From: Moringa oleifera
Lineage: Eukaryota; Streptophyta; Magnoliopsida; Brassicales; Moringaceae
Assembly: GCA_021397835.1 (NCBI GenBank)
Contig: JAJFZO010000113.1
Location: 682,001 to 746,000 of the forward strand
DNA length: 64,000 nt
Direction of reading: 5' to 3'
This document shows, piece after piece, positions 50,271-61,731 of this stretch (its first letter is position 1; the number at the start of each line of letters is the position of its first letter). Below the pieces are notes generated by a model. The model was not told where the DNA came from, did no database searches, and saw only the letters and a list, made by a program, of their open reading frames with translations. The position numbers were made by a program, and so were the translations under genes.

Positions 50271-51918
50271 CAATTGAATATTAGGCTAAATTATATATTA
50301 GGCCTATTTTTTTAGCCCAATTAACACATGCATTATGCAAAATTTATTTCTAAGCCTAATTTTTTTTGCCGGTTCATACACGATATTCTTAATTAATTAT
50401 TAGACCTAATAAATTTTAGGTTCAACTAATTACTATGTCTAATTATTTGTCTAGTTTAATTATATATGATCCAAAATTTCATAAAATCCATTATATATTA
50501 AACCTAATTATATCATATCTCTAATTTTTTATATCAAATTATTTTTACATTTAATTATATCTTAGGCTGTATAAGTTTGACCCAAATATATGTCAAACTA
50601 TTTTTTTGGGCTCATGCATGTTACCTAATTAATTCGGGCATATTTAGCCCAATTTTAGATTAGGTACAATTAAATATTTGGTCCAACTAATTCTTAAACC
50701 CAATTAATCTCAGATTCAATTAATTGTTAGGACTAATTAATATTTAATCTAATTAATTGTTAAACTCAATTAAATCTTAGAAAAAAGTATTAATTAGGCA
50801 TAACCAATTCACTTTTCCTTAATTACTAAATATTAGGCCTAATTAGTTATTAAACATAACGAATTATAATGCTTGATTATATCTTAAGTCTAATTATATT
50901 TAGATTCATGCCAATTATACCTTAAGTCTAATTATAAAATAAGTCTTATAATTTATTATGCTTTATTATATATTAAGCTCAATTCTTTATTAGGCTCAAT
51001 TAAATTTTAAGTCAAATTAATTCTTAATCATAATCAAATCTTGAATTCAATTATATAGTTTACTTATCATGCTCAATTACAAATTAAATCCAATTAAGTC
51101 TTTAGCTATAGCTATAACAAGTATTTAATCCAATTAATTATTAGGTCCAATTAATTATTAGGCCAAATTATACATTAAGCTCAATTTTTTTACACGCAAT
51201 TCAATCTTAGGCCTAATTGATTTTTTGGTTTAATAAATTATTTAGTCCAATTAACTACTAAGCTCAATTACATATTAGGCCAAATTTATTTTTAGCCCAA
51301 TTAATATATGTTAGCCTTAATTTATTCTTAGGCTAAATTATTTATGAATTTCATGCACTATATACTTAATTATACCTTCAGCGCTATTATTAACTATTAG
51401 ACCTAATTATATTAGGCCAAATTATTTGTGAGACTCAAGTCAAATTATAATTTGGATTCAATTATATCTTAGACCCAAATTGTTCCAAGGTTTTAATATT
51501 TGTTGGACCTATGCACACTAGATCCAATTAATTATTAAGCTCAATTATATCTTAAATCTAGTTAATATTATATTCAATTATTTTTAAGCCTAATATATTA
51601 AGCTCAGTAGGTCCTTAAAGGTAATTATATATTAAGTTCAATTATTTATTAGAATCAATTATATATTAAGCCAAAATTTTTTATTATTTATATTTAAATT
51701 TTAAGCCCAAATAATTCTTAGGTATAATTAAATCTTAGTCTAATTAACTATTAGGTCGATTTAATTGTTAGGCCTAATTATTTATTAGGTCTATTTCGTT
51801 ATCTAACGCATTCTAGTCATAATTAAATTTTTACTCAATTAATTGTTATACCTATCTAATCATGAAGTCATTAATTGTTAGGCTTTATTACATCAACTAT
51901 AATTATATCTTTAGATTA
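50271..51918 (+). repeat. 17-bp megarepeat, forward array, segment 11
   Basis: This is a forward array colinear with 180-1,430 and 26,900-28,500, but diverged from both. It ends at the 9-bp target site of the foldback element. No gene is seen. Confidence 0.83.
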
Positions 51919-52486
51919 ATTTAATTAGGGTAAAGATTTCATAAAATCTTGATATTTACCTCATATTACCGATGAAACTATTATATTTAAAAAGTGACAA
52001 ATAAAATCTTAGTCTATCAATTTAGTTTAAATTAAACCTTATCAAAAAAATTAAAAAATAAAGGTATTCATAATGAAGAGCTAACAATAAATTTTGACGT
52101 GAAATTTTTTACAAATGTAAAAGAATATTGAAGCTCCCGTTACAAAAAAAATTCATAATTTTTTGAATAATTATGCTATTTTTGAAAAAATTTAGCATTA
52201 CATAATTTATATATATATATATATATTTATTTAGTACTCAAAAAATTATAAATTTTTTTTGAGAGTAGCTTGAACATTTCTCTACATTTATAAAAAAAGT
52301 TCAAGTTCAAATTTATTGTACAAGATCTTCAATTTGAATACATCTAATTTTTAAAATTTTTGACAAGGTTTAATTTAGACCAAATTGATGGATTAAGGTT
52401 TGATTTGTCACTTCTTGAACATGAAGGTTTGATTCGTAACATGAAGTAAACATCAAGCTTTTATGGAACCTTTACCCATTTAATTC
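51919..52486. mobile_element. Foldback MITE (Mutator-like by TSD size), 550 bp plus target duplication
   Basis: The element spans 51,928-52,477. It starts GGGTAAAGATTTCATAAAAT and ends with a terminus whose reverse complement is GGGTAAAGGTTCCATAAAAG. The similarity continues inward through almost the whole element, so the two arms of about 250-280 bp form one long imperfect inverted repeat around an (AT)n centre at 52,208-52,228. The flanks ATTTAATTA (51,919-51,927) and ATTTAATTC (52,478-52,486) fit a 9-bp target duplication with one change, which suggests Mutator-like transposition. An 8-bp hAT-like duplication is the alternative. It has no coding capacity, so it needed a transposase from elsewhere. 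The paralogous array near 21,655 reads through without it. Confidence 0.87.
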
Positions 52487-54410
52487 TTAGGCCTAATTAA
52501 TATACATTAGGTTAAATTTTTTTTCTTCATTATTTGTTAGTTTCATGCATGATAGACCCAATTGTATCTTTGATCTTATTATTTATTATTAGATCTAATT
52601 ATATTTTGTAACCAATAATAGTATACTAGATCTAATTAAATTTTATGCCAATATATTAATTAGTCTCATTTTGGTTCTTAAGGCCAATTATAGATCAAGC
52701 AAAATTATTTTTTAGACCTAATTATATATTAAGTATAATTTTTTATTGGGGGTCAATTCAATCCTTACCTTAAATATCTTTTAACCATAATTATTTGTTA
52801 GTCTTTTTCCATTTGTACATTTAATTATAAATCTATTAGGCCTAATTATATTTAAAATCTTATTTTTTCATTTGTCTTAATTAAATCTTTTGTCCAATTA
52901 ATTCTTGATCAAAATTAAATTTTGCATCCAATTAACTATGAGGCGCAATTAATTGTTCCATCTAATTATGTCACTAATTTTTAGGATAGATGACATATCA
53001 AACTCACTTATATCTTAGCCCCAATTAAGTTGTAGGCTTAAAGAAATTTTAGCCGTAACCATTTATTAAGTCCAATTATATCGTAAACCCTTTTATTATT
53101 AAGCTAAATTAAATAGTTAGGCCAAATTAACTCTTAGACAACATTAAATCTTAGTCCTAATAAAATATTAAATATAATTAATTATTAGATCTAATTTTTT
53201 TAGGCCTAATTAACTATTGGCTTCAGTTTCACCTTAGACCCACTATTTTATTCGACCTAATTACGTATTGTGCTAATAGTTTATTGAGCTTAATTATCTA
53301 TTAAACTCAATTTTCTGTTAAAATCAAAATATTTTTATTAAAGGCTCAGTTAATTATTCGACCAAATGAATCATTAGGCATAACTAATTATTAGTTCCAA
53401 TTAGATGTTATGCTCAATTATTCATTAGGCCCATTTATATCTTAAGCCCAATTTTTTTTATGAATCTCAGTGAAATCTTTGGATCATTTACTTATTTTTC
53501 ATTATAAATTGTTTGGTCCAATTAATTATTAGACTCAATTACATATCAAATTCAATTATTTTTATAGTCCAATTAATATACAGTAGGTTAAATTTCTTCT
53601 AGGATAGATTTATTTTCCAGTTTCACGTCAAATAGACTTAATTATTCTTATACATCATTTATTGTTAGATCAAAATACCTATTGAACCTAATAATATTTT
53701 AAGTTTAATTAAAATTTGAGTCTAATGATATCTTAGACTTAATTTGTTCCCAAGTTCAATTATTTTTTGAGCCAATGCATGCTAGGTCCAATTAATCATT
53801 AGCCTTATTAATTTTAAATTCATTTAATTATTGGATCTAATTATATTTTTGATCTAATTTTATATTAAGCTTATTTGATTCTTAGTCTCAATTATATATT
53901 AAGTCTAATTATTTATTAAGATCAATTATATATTAAACTTAATTTTTAATTGGACATAATTAAGTCTTAGGTACAATAAAATATTAACCTCAATTAATTC
54001 TTTGTCTCAATTAATAATTAGGTGAGATTAATTTTTAAGCTCAATTATATCTTACACATACTTAATTGTAGAGCTTATTTTTAATTATATGTTTGGACCC
54101 AATTAATTATTAGGCTTGATTAATGAAGTCCAATTATTCATAAGGCATAATTATATATTAAGTTCAATTATCATCTTAGGTGTAATTATATCTAGGTTGA
54201 ATTCATTCTTCAACCCAATTATTTATTGGGTTCACACATGCTAAGCCCAATTTGTTATTAAATGCAATTATTTCTCAAGGTTAATTAATTATTGAACTTA
54301 ATTATGTTTTAGATATAATTATTTAATTGACCTATTTCACTCTTAGGATCAATTATGTATTAAACTATATTATTATAAGGCCCAACTTTAGTTGAAGTTT
54401 AATAGAAAAT
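52487..54410 (+). repeat. 17-bp megarepeat, forward array, segment 12
   Basis: From about 52,600 this is colinear with 2,510-4,350, 9,290-10,880, 23,180-24,880 and 39,440-40,960. The ACATATCAAACTCACTTATA-like landmark lies at about 52,990 and the CCAATGCATGCTAGGTCC-like site at about 53,772. No gene is seen. Confidence 0.85.
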
Positions 54411-55950
54411 AATATTGCTTTCTCAAGAATTAGTTTTTAATATAACCAGTTAGTCATCGACCAAGTGCTCGCAAAAAAGAAAAAAAAAACTTTAATTCTA
54501 ATTTTAAATAGTTTATTTTTAAAATATAAAGTGATTAATATATATAATTATCAACTTTGAAATTTTCAATTCAAAACAAAAGATTTTGAAGAGCTAATTA
54601 AATAGGAATTTTTCAAAGCAAAAAAGTGGAATGAAGGTTATAAAATCCATATTTGAGTCTTTCTTTCATAATTTTGAAATATAAAGAGAAATAATTCCAA
54701 ATATAAATTTAAATTAAATTATATTTCGAGTTTGAGATGACTAACTCATTAATACACTAATAGCAAGCTAATCAATCAACAACTAACTCTCTCTAACACC
54801 AAAAAAAAAAAAAGGTTTATACGGCTTAATTTTTAAAAATTAAATGATATTATAGATCATTGGATTAGTGAAAAAAGTTAATCTAATACTATTATATTCT
54901 TTTTTATATCCTTATTCTCATGTTTGATTGAAAGATAATAAGAAAATCAATTAATTTTAAATTTAATTATATTTCCTAAAAATTTAATTTAATTAATTGT
55001 ATTTCAAAAAATTTTAATTTAGTTAATTATATTTCATAAAAATTTAATTTAGTTAATTATATTTCATCAAAATGTAATTTAATTAATTATAATTTTTAAT
55101 ATTATGTAATTTCATCAAGAATAAGATTCAATAAGTTAATAATTAATATTAAGATAAAGATAAAGATCAAAATAAACTTTATATTACTCACATTTTTTAG
55201 TCAAGCTCTTACAGTTTTTTTTCATACAAATTCTACACATATAATATCTATTTGATCTAAATTGATTTACTTTTAATTTTTTTTATATAAAAACAATTCA
55301 AATTGGTGATTTTATACAACAAATTTTAATTTTAAATTTATAACAAACATGAAAAAATATATAATAAAAAAGTCAAAAATTTTTAGTATTGAAAATATAT
55401 ATATTTAAAATTTTTATATTAAATTTTTTTAAGAAAATAATGAAAATAACTTTACTACTGAAAAAATTCTAAAAATGTTTTTTGATGGTACCTTGAATAT
55501 TTATTTATATTTTTTTAAAAATTTCAAGACATATTTTGCTACACAATATCTTTTATTTGAATAATTTATTTAAAAAAATTAAAGACAATATCAATTTAGA
55601 CTAAATTAAAATGTTCATATGTAAAAAATTGATAAAAAAAAGTGAAAACTTGATTAAAAATCTCAAATAGTACTATTTAATAAGTTTAAATATTTTAATA
55701 TTATTTTAATATATGAAAAAATATGAAAGGAATAATATAAATAATATACAATAGTGTTACTTAAAACTCTTGAATGATAAATAAATCTTTACAATTAACA
55801 AGTTATAAAACAAATTTTGATGAAATAGTTTGTAAAATAAATTTAGCATATCTATTTTTTATATTAAAAAAATAAAACAAAATCTCCCAATGAAGTTAAG
55901 CTTCTTTCTCATTCAAGTTAAAAAATAAAAATAAATGAGATAAATCACCT
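54411..55950. repeat. Module Z, copy 5 (long form, residual foldback symmetry)
   Basis: This AT-rich non-array segment is homologous to 40,961-42,400. The ATTTGATCTAAATTGATTTA-like part near 55,250 and the reverse complement of 55,560-55,610 (TTTAGTCTAAATTGATATT-like) are alike over an extended stretch. The segment therefore still shows foldback symmetry, and its right arm resembles that of the MITE at 51,928-52,477. No gene is seen. Confidence 0.55.
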
Positions 55951-56796
55951 AAGTTTCAAGATGCTCTAACATCATACTACAAAGGTAATGCTTATTTATT
56001 AAACATGGTCTAATTCTATGTGAAGCCTTATTTTTTATTAAGCTCAATCAAATCTTGTGCTCAATTGGTTCTTAATTAATCCTAACGAATTGCTAGACCA
56101 AATGAATTGTTAAGTACAATCGACTGGTAGGCTTAATTATATATTATGCCTAATTATATTTTAAGTTTAATAAAAATTTGAATTCAATTATATCTTAGGC
56201 TTAATTCGTTCTCAAGTTCAATTATTTTTTAAGCTTATGCATGCTAGGTCCAATTAATTATTAGTGAAATTATTTTTAAATTCAATTAATTATTGGATCC
56301 AATTATATTTTTGATCTAATTTTACATTAAACTCGTTTAATTCTTAGTCTCAATTACATATTAAGCATAATTATTTATTAAGATTAATTTAAACTTTATT
56401 TTTAATTGGGATCAATTAATTCTTAGTGACAATTAAATCTTAACCTCAAGTAAGTCTATCTCAATTAATAATTAGGTTAAATTAATTTTTAGGCTCAATT
56501 ACATTTTACACATACTTAATTGTCAGCCTATTTCGTTCTCACGGCTAATTATATGTTAGGCCTAATTAATTATTAGGCTTGAATTAACAAAGTTCAATTA
56601 TTTATAAGGCATAATTATATATTAGGTTCAATTTTCATTATAGGGCTAATTATATCTAGGTTGAATTCATTCCTCAGCACAATTATTTATTGGGCTCACG
56701 CATGCTAAGCCTAAATTGTTATTAAATGTTGTTATATCTCAAGGTTAATTAATTATTAGATCTAATTATATCTTAAATATAATTATTTATTTGACC
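55951..56796 (+). repeat. Start-module remnant and forward array, segment 13
   Basis: A GATGCTCTAACATCATACTAC-like, AAACATGGTC-ending remnant is followed by a short forward array. It is homologous to 42,401-43,249 and leads into a truncated module W. Confidence 0.75.
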
Positions 56797-56848
56797 AGTC
56801 ACTCATAGATTCTGACTTGGACCTTTAGGCTAAATTCAACTTGTTCTA
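56797..56848 (-). pseudogene. Module W, copy 4 (truncated to its last codons)
   Basis: Only the end of the 39-codon frame remains (minus strand, ending RIYE and a TGA near 56,800). At about 56,848 the homology stops and 17-bp array resumes, so the start codon and leader are missing. This is a rearrangement breakpoint. Confidence 0.5.
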
Positions 56849-59290
56849 AAACTTAACTACATCTAAGGTCTAATTATTTATTAAACTCATTTCGTTTACT
56901 GGCTCATTTTTATAGTAAGTTCAATTATTTAAATGACATAATTTTATATTAAGCCCAATCATATTTTTGGCTCATAAACCCAATGAATTGTTATGCCTAA
57001 TTATTCTTTGTGCTCAATTAATATACATTATGCCTAACCCATTCTTAAACCCAATTATTTATTGGGTGCACGATAAACCCAAATTAAGTATTAAACCCAT
57101 TAAATATTAGCTCCAATTATATTTTGGGCTATTATACACCAAGCTTATTTATATAATAGGCCCAATTATATCTCAATATAATTAGTGCATTATATCATAA
57201 ACTTAAGTGTATATGAGGCCTAATTATATCATATGTCTAATTTTTTAAGCTCAATTAAATCTAAGTCCAATTAATTTTAAGTCAATATATCTTAGATCAT
57301 ATATTTGTTAGGCCCAATATATACTCAGTTATATACGTAGAGTTATTTTTCAGACTCATGCATGTTAAAGTAATTAATTTGGTCATATAGATTAATAGGC
57401 CTAACTAATTCTCAAGCATAATTAATTGTTATTGCCACTTAATTGTTTGGTCAAATTATATACTAAGCATAATTTTTTTTAACTTCAACAAATTTTAGAC
57501 CTAATTATCTATTAGGTATAACTAATTACTAGGTCTAATAAATTGTTAATCTCAATTACATATTCGACTTAATCAATATTATATCCAAATAATTATTGTT
57601 ATCAATTATACATTAAGTTCACTTTTAATTTTGGTTCTAGTTATATCTTTAGGCTCAATTCATTTCTCAATATGATATACTCTATCTCAAGCCCAACTAA
57701 ATATTCGACTTAATTATATTTTAAGTCTCAATATCTATTAGCCTCATTTTGTACTTAAACTTAACTACAGATTAAGCTCAATTATTTATTAAGCTTAATT
57801 ATAATCTAATTTTTTATGAAGGTTAATTAAATATTCAATTCAATTAATTATTAATCACAACTAAATTTTTGATCCAATTAATTATTAGACTCAAATGATT
57901 GTTAGGCCTAATTAATGATTTAGATCTTTAATTGTTAGGCATAAGTACATCCCAAGTCAAATTATATTTTAGACTCATATATTTATTAGGCCCAATTATA
58001 TATGAAATTCAAATTTTTGTTAAGCCCGACTAATTCTTATCTTAGATTCAATTAATTATTGGGCTCAAACATATTTTAGGCCCAATTATATATGAAGTCA
58101 AACTTTTTACTAGATTCAATTTTGTTAAGCTCAAGTATATAATTAAGTCCATTTCATTCTTAGGTTCAATTTTTTATTATATTTAATTAAATTCATATCA
58201 TTATTCGACTTATTTTATGTTAAGTTTAATTATATAAATGATGTAATTTTATATTAAATCAAATTTTTATTAAGTCTAATTCATAATTTGGGCTCATAAA
58301 TCCAATGAATTGGTAGGACTAATTATTACTTAGGCCTAATTAATTATTAGGCTCAACTTTAGGCCCAGCTTATACTTAAGCCCAATTATTTCTTAGGCCA
58401 TGCACAATAGACCCAAATTAGTTATTAAACCCATTAAATTAAGCCTAATTTATTATTAAATCCAATTATATTTTGGGCTATGCACACAAGCATAATTATG
58501 TCTCAAGTTCCATTATAATTAGCCCATTATATCATAGGCCTAATTATATATAAAGCATAATTATATCATATGCCTAATTTTTTTAGCCCAATTAAATCTT
58601 AAATCAATTAATTTTAAGTCGATATATCTTAGGTCAAATTATTTGTTAGGCCCAATCATATATGTAGAATTACTTTTTGGATTCATGCATGTTAATCTAA
58701 TTAATTCGATCCAATTGATTAATAAGCCCAACTAATTCTCAAGCACTATTAATTATTATGGCCCCAATTAATTGTTCGACCAAATTATATACGAAGCTCA
58801 ATTTTTTCTTAAACATAATCAAAATTTGAAACCTAATTAGTTATTAGGTATAATGAACTATTTGCTCAATAAATTGTTAATCTCAATTACATATTCGACT
58901 TAGTTAAATATTAAACGTAATAATTTTTTAGACCTAATTATTACATTTTAGATCCAATTACAACTTCACTCAATTCATTTCTTGGCACAATATATTAAGT
59001 TCATACATGCTATGCCCACTTTTATCTTAAGCACAACTAAATATTATACCCAATTATATTTTATGTCCAAATATTTATTAGTCTTATTTGATTCTTAAAC
59101 CCACTTATAAATTAAGCATAATTATACATTAACTTAATTTTTTATTATTTGATTCAATTAATCATTAGTCACATCGATCCAATTAATGATTAAATGCAAT
59201 TAATAATTAGGCTTAATAAATTATTTAGATCTTTAATTGTTGTGCTCAATTACATCTCAAGATCAATTATATTTCAAACCTATATATTTA
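56849..59290 (+). repeat. 17-bp megarepeat, forward array, segment 14
   Basis: This is a forward array. From about 58,140 it matches 20,080-21,180 and 36,640-37,510, with the GCACACAAGCATAATTATG-like landmark near 58,490. It lies between the truncated W and a truncated telomere-like tract. No gene is seen. Confidence 0.83.
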
Positions 59291-59565
59291 TTCGAAGGCC
59301 TTATAATTTCATATTTCATGCCTGATATGCATAACAAATTCAAATTATGACTCGTAAACTTGATGCCAAATCCTAAACCTTAAACCGATAATCCCTATGT
59401 AGTAACTTCTTAACCTTACCCTTTATGCCCTAAACCCCTAACCCTTGAACATTGACCTTTTAATCTAACCCCTAAACCTTAAAATCAAAAACTTAAAACT
59501 CAAAAGGAATTCACCGTAAACTCTAATCCCTAAATGTTAAACCTTAAAATCTAAACTTTAAAATC
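59291..59565 (-). repeat. Truncated telomere-like tract, CCCTAAA strand, copy 4
   Basis: This begins with the array piece that precedes the other telomere-like tracts (ATTTCATGCCTGATATGC), then shows CCCTAAACC, CCTTAAAC and CTCTAATCCC units for about 230 bp. It is cut at about 59,565, and the TTTAGGG half is missing. Confidence 0.75.
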
Positions 59566-59790
59566 AATTGTTAGACTCAATTACATATTAAATTCAATTA
59601 TTTTTATGGTTCAATTAATATATAGTAAGCCAAGATTAATTGTTAGACTTAATTACATATCAAACTCAATTATTTTGATGGTCTAATTAAAATTTTAAAA
59701 AATTAAAAATACAAATGAAAATTATAAAGTTATAAATATATTTAAAAATAATATTAATCATTATAATTTAGTAATTAATTTGTATTAATG
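59566..59790. repeat. Array fragment duplicated in tandem, joined to W-S spacer
   Basis: Two adjacent copies of a piece of about 60 bp (AATTGTTAGACTCAATTACA and AATTGTTAGACTTAATTACA, each followed by AATTATTTT) are joined at about 59,690 to the AT-rich spacer that elsewhere separates W and S. This is a patchwork junction without a gene. Confidence 0.65.
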
Positions 59791-60018
59791 CTTACTACTG
59801 TTGACTATGGAAGCTGATGAAAAGTGAGATTCTAATAGGATCTAGAACCAACTGGAAGCTGCAAATGATAATGGTATGCTCTGGATATCGAAAATGAAAG
59901 AGACTGCAAGATACATAGCCTTATACCCGTCATGAGGGAGGTCCTGTGGATCTAATTATTTTCATGGATATGACCACGTTATTTTATCACTCATAAATGA
60001 CAATATCAACTCCTTTTT
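59791..60018 (-). pseudogene. Module S, copy 4 (short, interrupted by CACTA element)
   Basis: This is homologous to the ends of the other S modules, with the centre missing as in copy 1. The minus strand keeps DLPHDGYKAMYLAVSFIFDI, alignable to copies 1-3 with conservative changes. It is interrupted at about 60,018 in TCCTTTTTCA, where copies 1-3 continue with TGAAAGAAAC. Confidence 0.45.
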
Positions 60019-60334
60019 CAATGCAAAAAAATTAAAAAATAGCTATACAATATAGTGACTGATCTTATCAGTCGCTAAATAATGACAGAATAGCGACAGA
60101 TTTATTACAAAATAAAAATTTTATCATAGCAACAGAATAATGATAAATTAGCAACACACGTTAGCAACAAAAACTATCTTCGTCGCTAAAATTATTTTTA
60201 ATTTTTTTATTTAAATTTTTAATTAACTTAACAACAGATTAGCGACTGAATTTTAATCGGTAGCTAATCAAAGATCTAGCGACTATAAGGTTTCGGTCAC
60301 TATTTAGGCAATGCAACCTAGCGATCACCCGATG
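60019..60334 (+). repeat. CACTA terminus and subterminal motif region
   Basis: The motif TAGCGAC (or TAGCAACA) and its complement GTCGCTA recur in both orientations, for example near 60,080, 60,095, 60,135, 60,155, 60,180, 60,240 and 60,278. Clustered short subterminal repeats of this kind are the usual binding sites for the DNA-binding transposon protein in CACTA elements. Confidence 0.8.
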
Positions 60335-61410
60335 GGCAGTCGTGAAGGCCGCAAGCTTCCTGCCTTCGAAGGCAGCCATGGCCGCAAAGGAGGCAGCCAC
60401 GGCCGAGCATGAAGGCGGCCACAGTGACCTAAGAAGGCAGCCACGACGACCTAAGAAGGCAACCACAGCACCTACGAAGTCACAGTGCACGAAGGCAACC
60501 ACGGCACCAACAAAGGTAGAAACGGGAGCCAACGTATGAAGGTAGCCAAGGCGCCCACGGAGGAAACCACAGCCGACCATGAAGGCAACTACGGAAGCCC
60601 ACGAAGGCAGCCGTGGCCTTCAAAGGCGGCTGTCATGGCCCCCGAAGGTGGCAGCCATGGCCTCTAAGGTGGCTGCCAGGGCCGCCGTGACAGTGAAGGC
60701 AGCCATGGCTACCACAAATGCCTCCATGCATGGCCGCGAAGGCGGCCATGGCTGCTCTAAAAGCCTCCATGCACGGCTGTGAAGGCAGCCATGGCCACCG
60801 CCAAAGCATCCATGCATGGCCGCAATGGCCTCCAAGGTGGCTGCGATGGCCTTTGAAGGTAACAAGCATGGCCTCCAAGGCGGCAGCCATGGCCTTCGAA
60901 GGTGGCAGTGAAGGCTGCCGTGACAGCGAAGGCAGCCATGGCTGCCGCGAAAGCTGCCATGCATAGCCGAGAAGGCAGCCATGGCTGCCCCAAAAGCCTC
61001 CATGCAGGGCTGTGATGGCAGCCATGGCCGTTGCCAAAGCATCCATGCATGGCCGCAAAGGCGGCCATGCCTGCCGCCAAAGTGTCCATGCATGGCCGCA
61101 ATGGCCTCTAAGGTTGCTGGCATGGCCTCTGAAGGTGGCAGCCATAGCCTTCGACGGCAACAACCATGGCCTTCGAAGGTGGCAGCGATGGCTGCCGTAA
61201 CAGTGAAGGCAGCCATGGCTACCACAAAAGCCTCCATGCATGGTCGAGAAGGTAGCCATGGCTGCCACGAAAGCCTCCATGCATGGCCGAGAAGGTAGCT
61301 ATGGCTCCCTCAAAAGCCTCCATGCATGGCTGTGAAGGCAGCCATCACCGCCGCCAAAGCATCCATACATGGCCGCAATGGCAGCCATGGCCTTTGAAGG
61401 TGGCAGCGAC
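60335..61410 (+). repeat. GC-rich minisatellite, 43-bp period
   Basis: This is a sudden island of GC-rich sequence dominated by GCAGCCATGGC, GCCTCCATGCATGGCC and GAAGGYGGC. AAAG landmarks at 61,227, 61,270 and 61,313, and at 61,036 and 61,079, are exactly 43 bp apart. Larger blocks marked by GTRACAGYGAAGGCAGCCATG start at about 60,687, 60,920 and 61,197. The first 300 bp are more irregular. Several frames stay open on both strands because the unit lacks stop codons and yields alanine-rich or His/Gly-rich strings. None looks like a real protein. Confidence 0.9.
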
Positions 61411-61438
61411 TGCTACTTACTTCTGTCATTAAAGTGCT

Positions 61439-61445
61439 TATAAAT
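61439..61445 (+). promoter_or_regulatory. Candidate TATA box for the CACTA transposase gene
   Basis: TATAAAT lies just after the minisatellite, upstream of a pyrimidine-rich leader and in the transposase orientation. The placement is inferred from sequence alone. Confidence 0.5.
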
Positions 61446-61731
61446 TGAAACCCTAATTTTTTTCTTTCGCGCGAGCGCCGATTCGTTTCCCCCCTTTTCT
61501 CTTGCTGTTTCTGCTTCTGTGTTCTTCAAATTTTCCATTTCGCCCGGTTCCTTTTCCCTCTCATTTTGATTGTTGTCTCGGCATCCATTGGGATTGTGAA
61601 ATTGCTTTTTTCATCAGCAAGCAGCACTATCTTTCCTCCATTTATCTTACTGTCTCAAAGCCGAGTGTTTGCCACTGTCTCCCTGCTTGGCATCTTGGTG
61701 TGTGTCATTTTCTCTTCTATTTTTCTCCACT
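61446..61731 (+). other. Pyrimidine-rich transcript leader of the CACTA gene
   Basis: A C/T-rich region of mixed composition (CGTTTCCCCCCTTTTCTC and similar) resembles a plant 5' leader. It ends at a donor-like CCACT/GTGAGTAG at 61,732. A 77-codon frame (61,502-61,735) lies in it but shows no family features. Confidence 0.45.

Noticed and set aside
60239..61298. Many overlapping alanine-, histidine- and glycine-rich frames on both strands
   Set aside because: The 43-bp GC-rich unit lacks stops in several frames, so all are by-products of the minisatellite.
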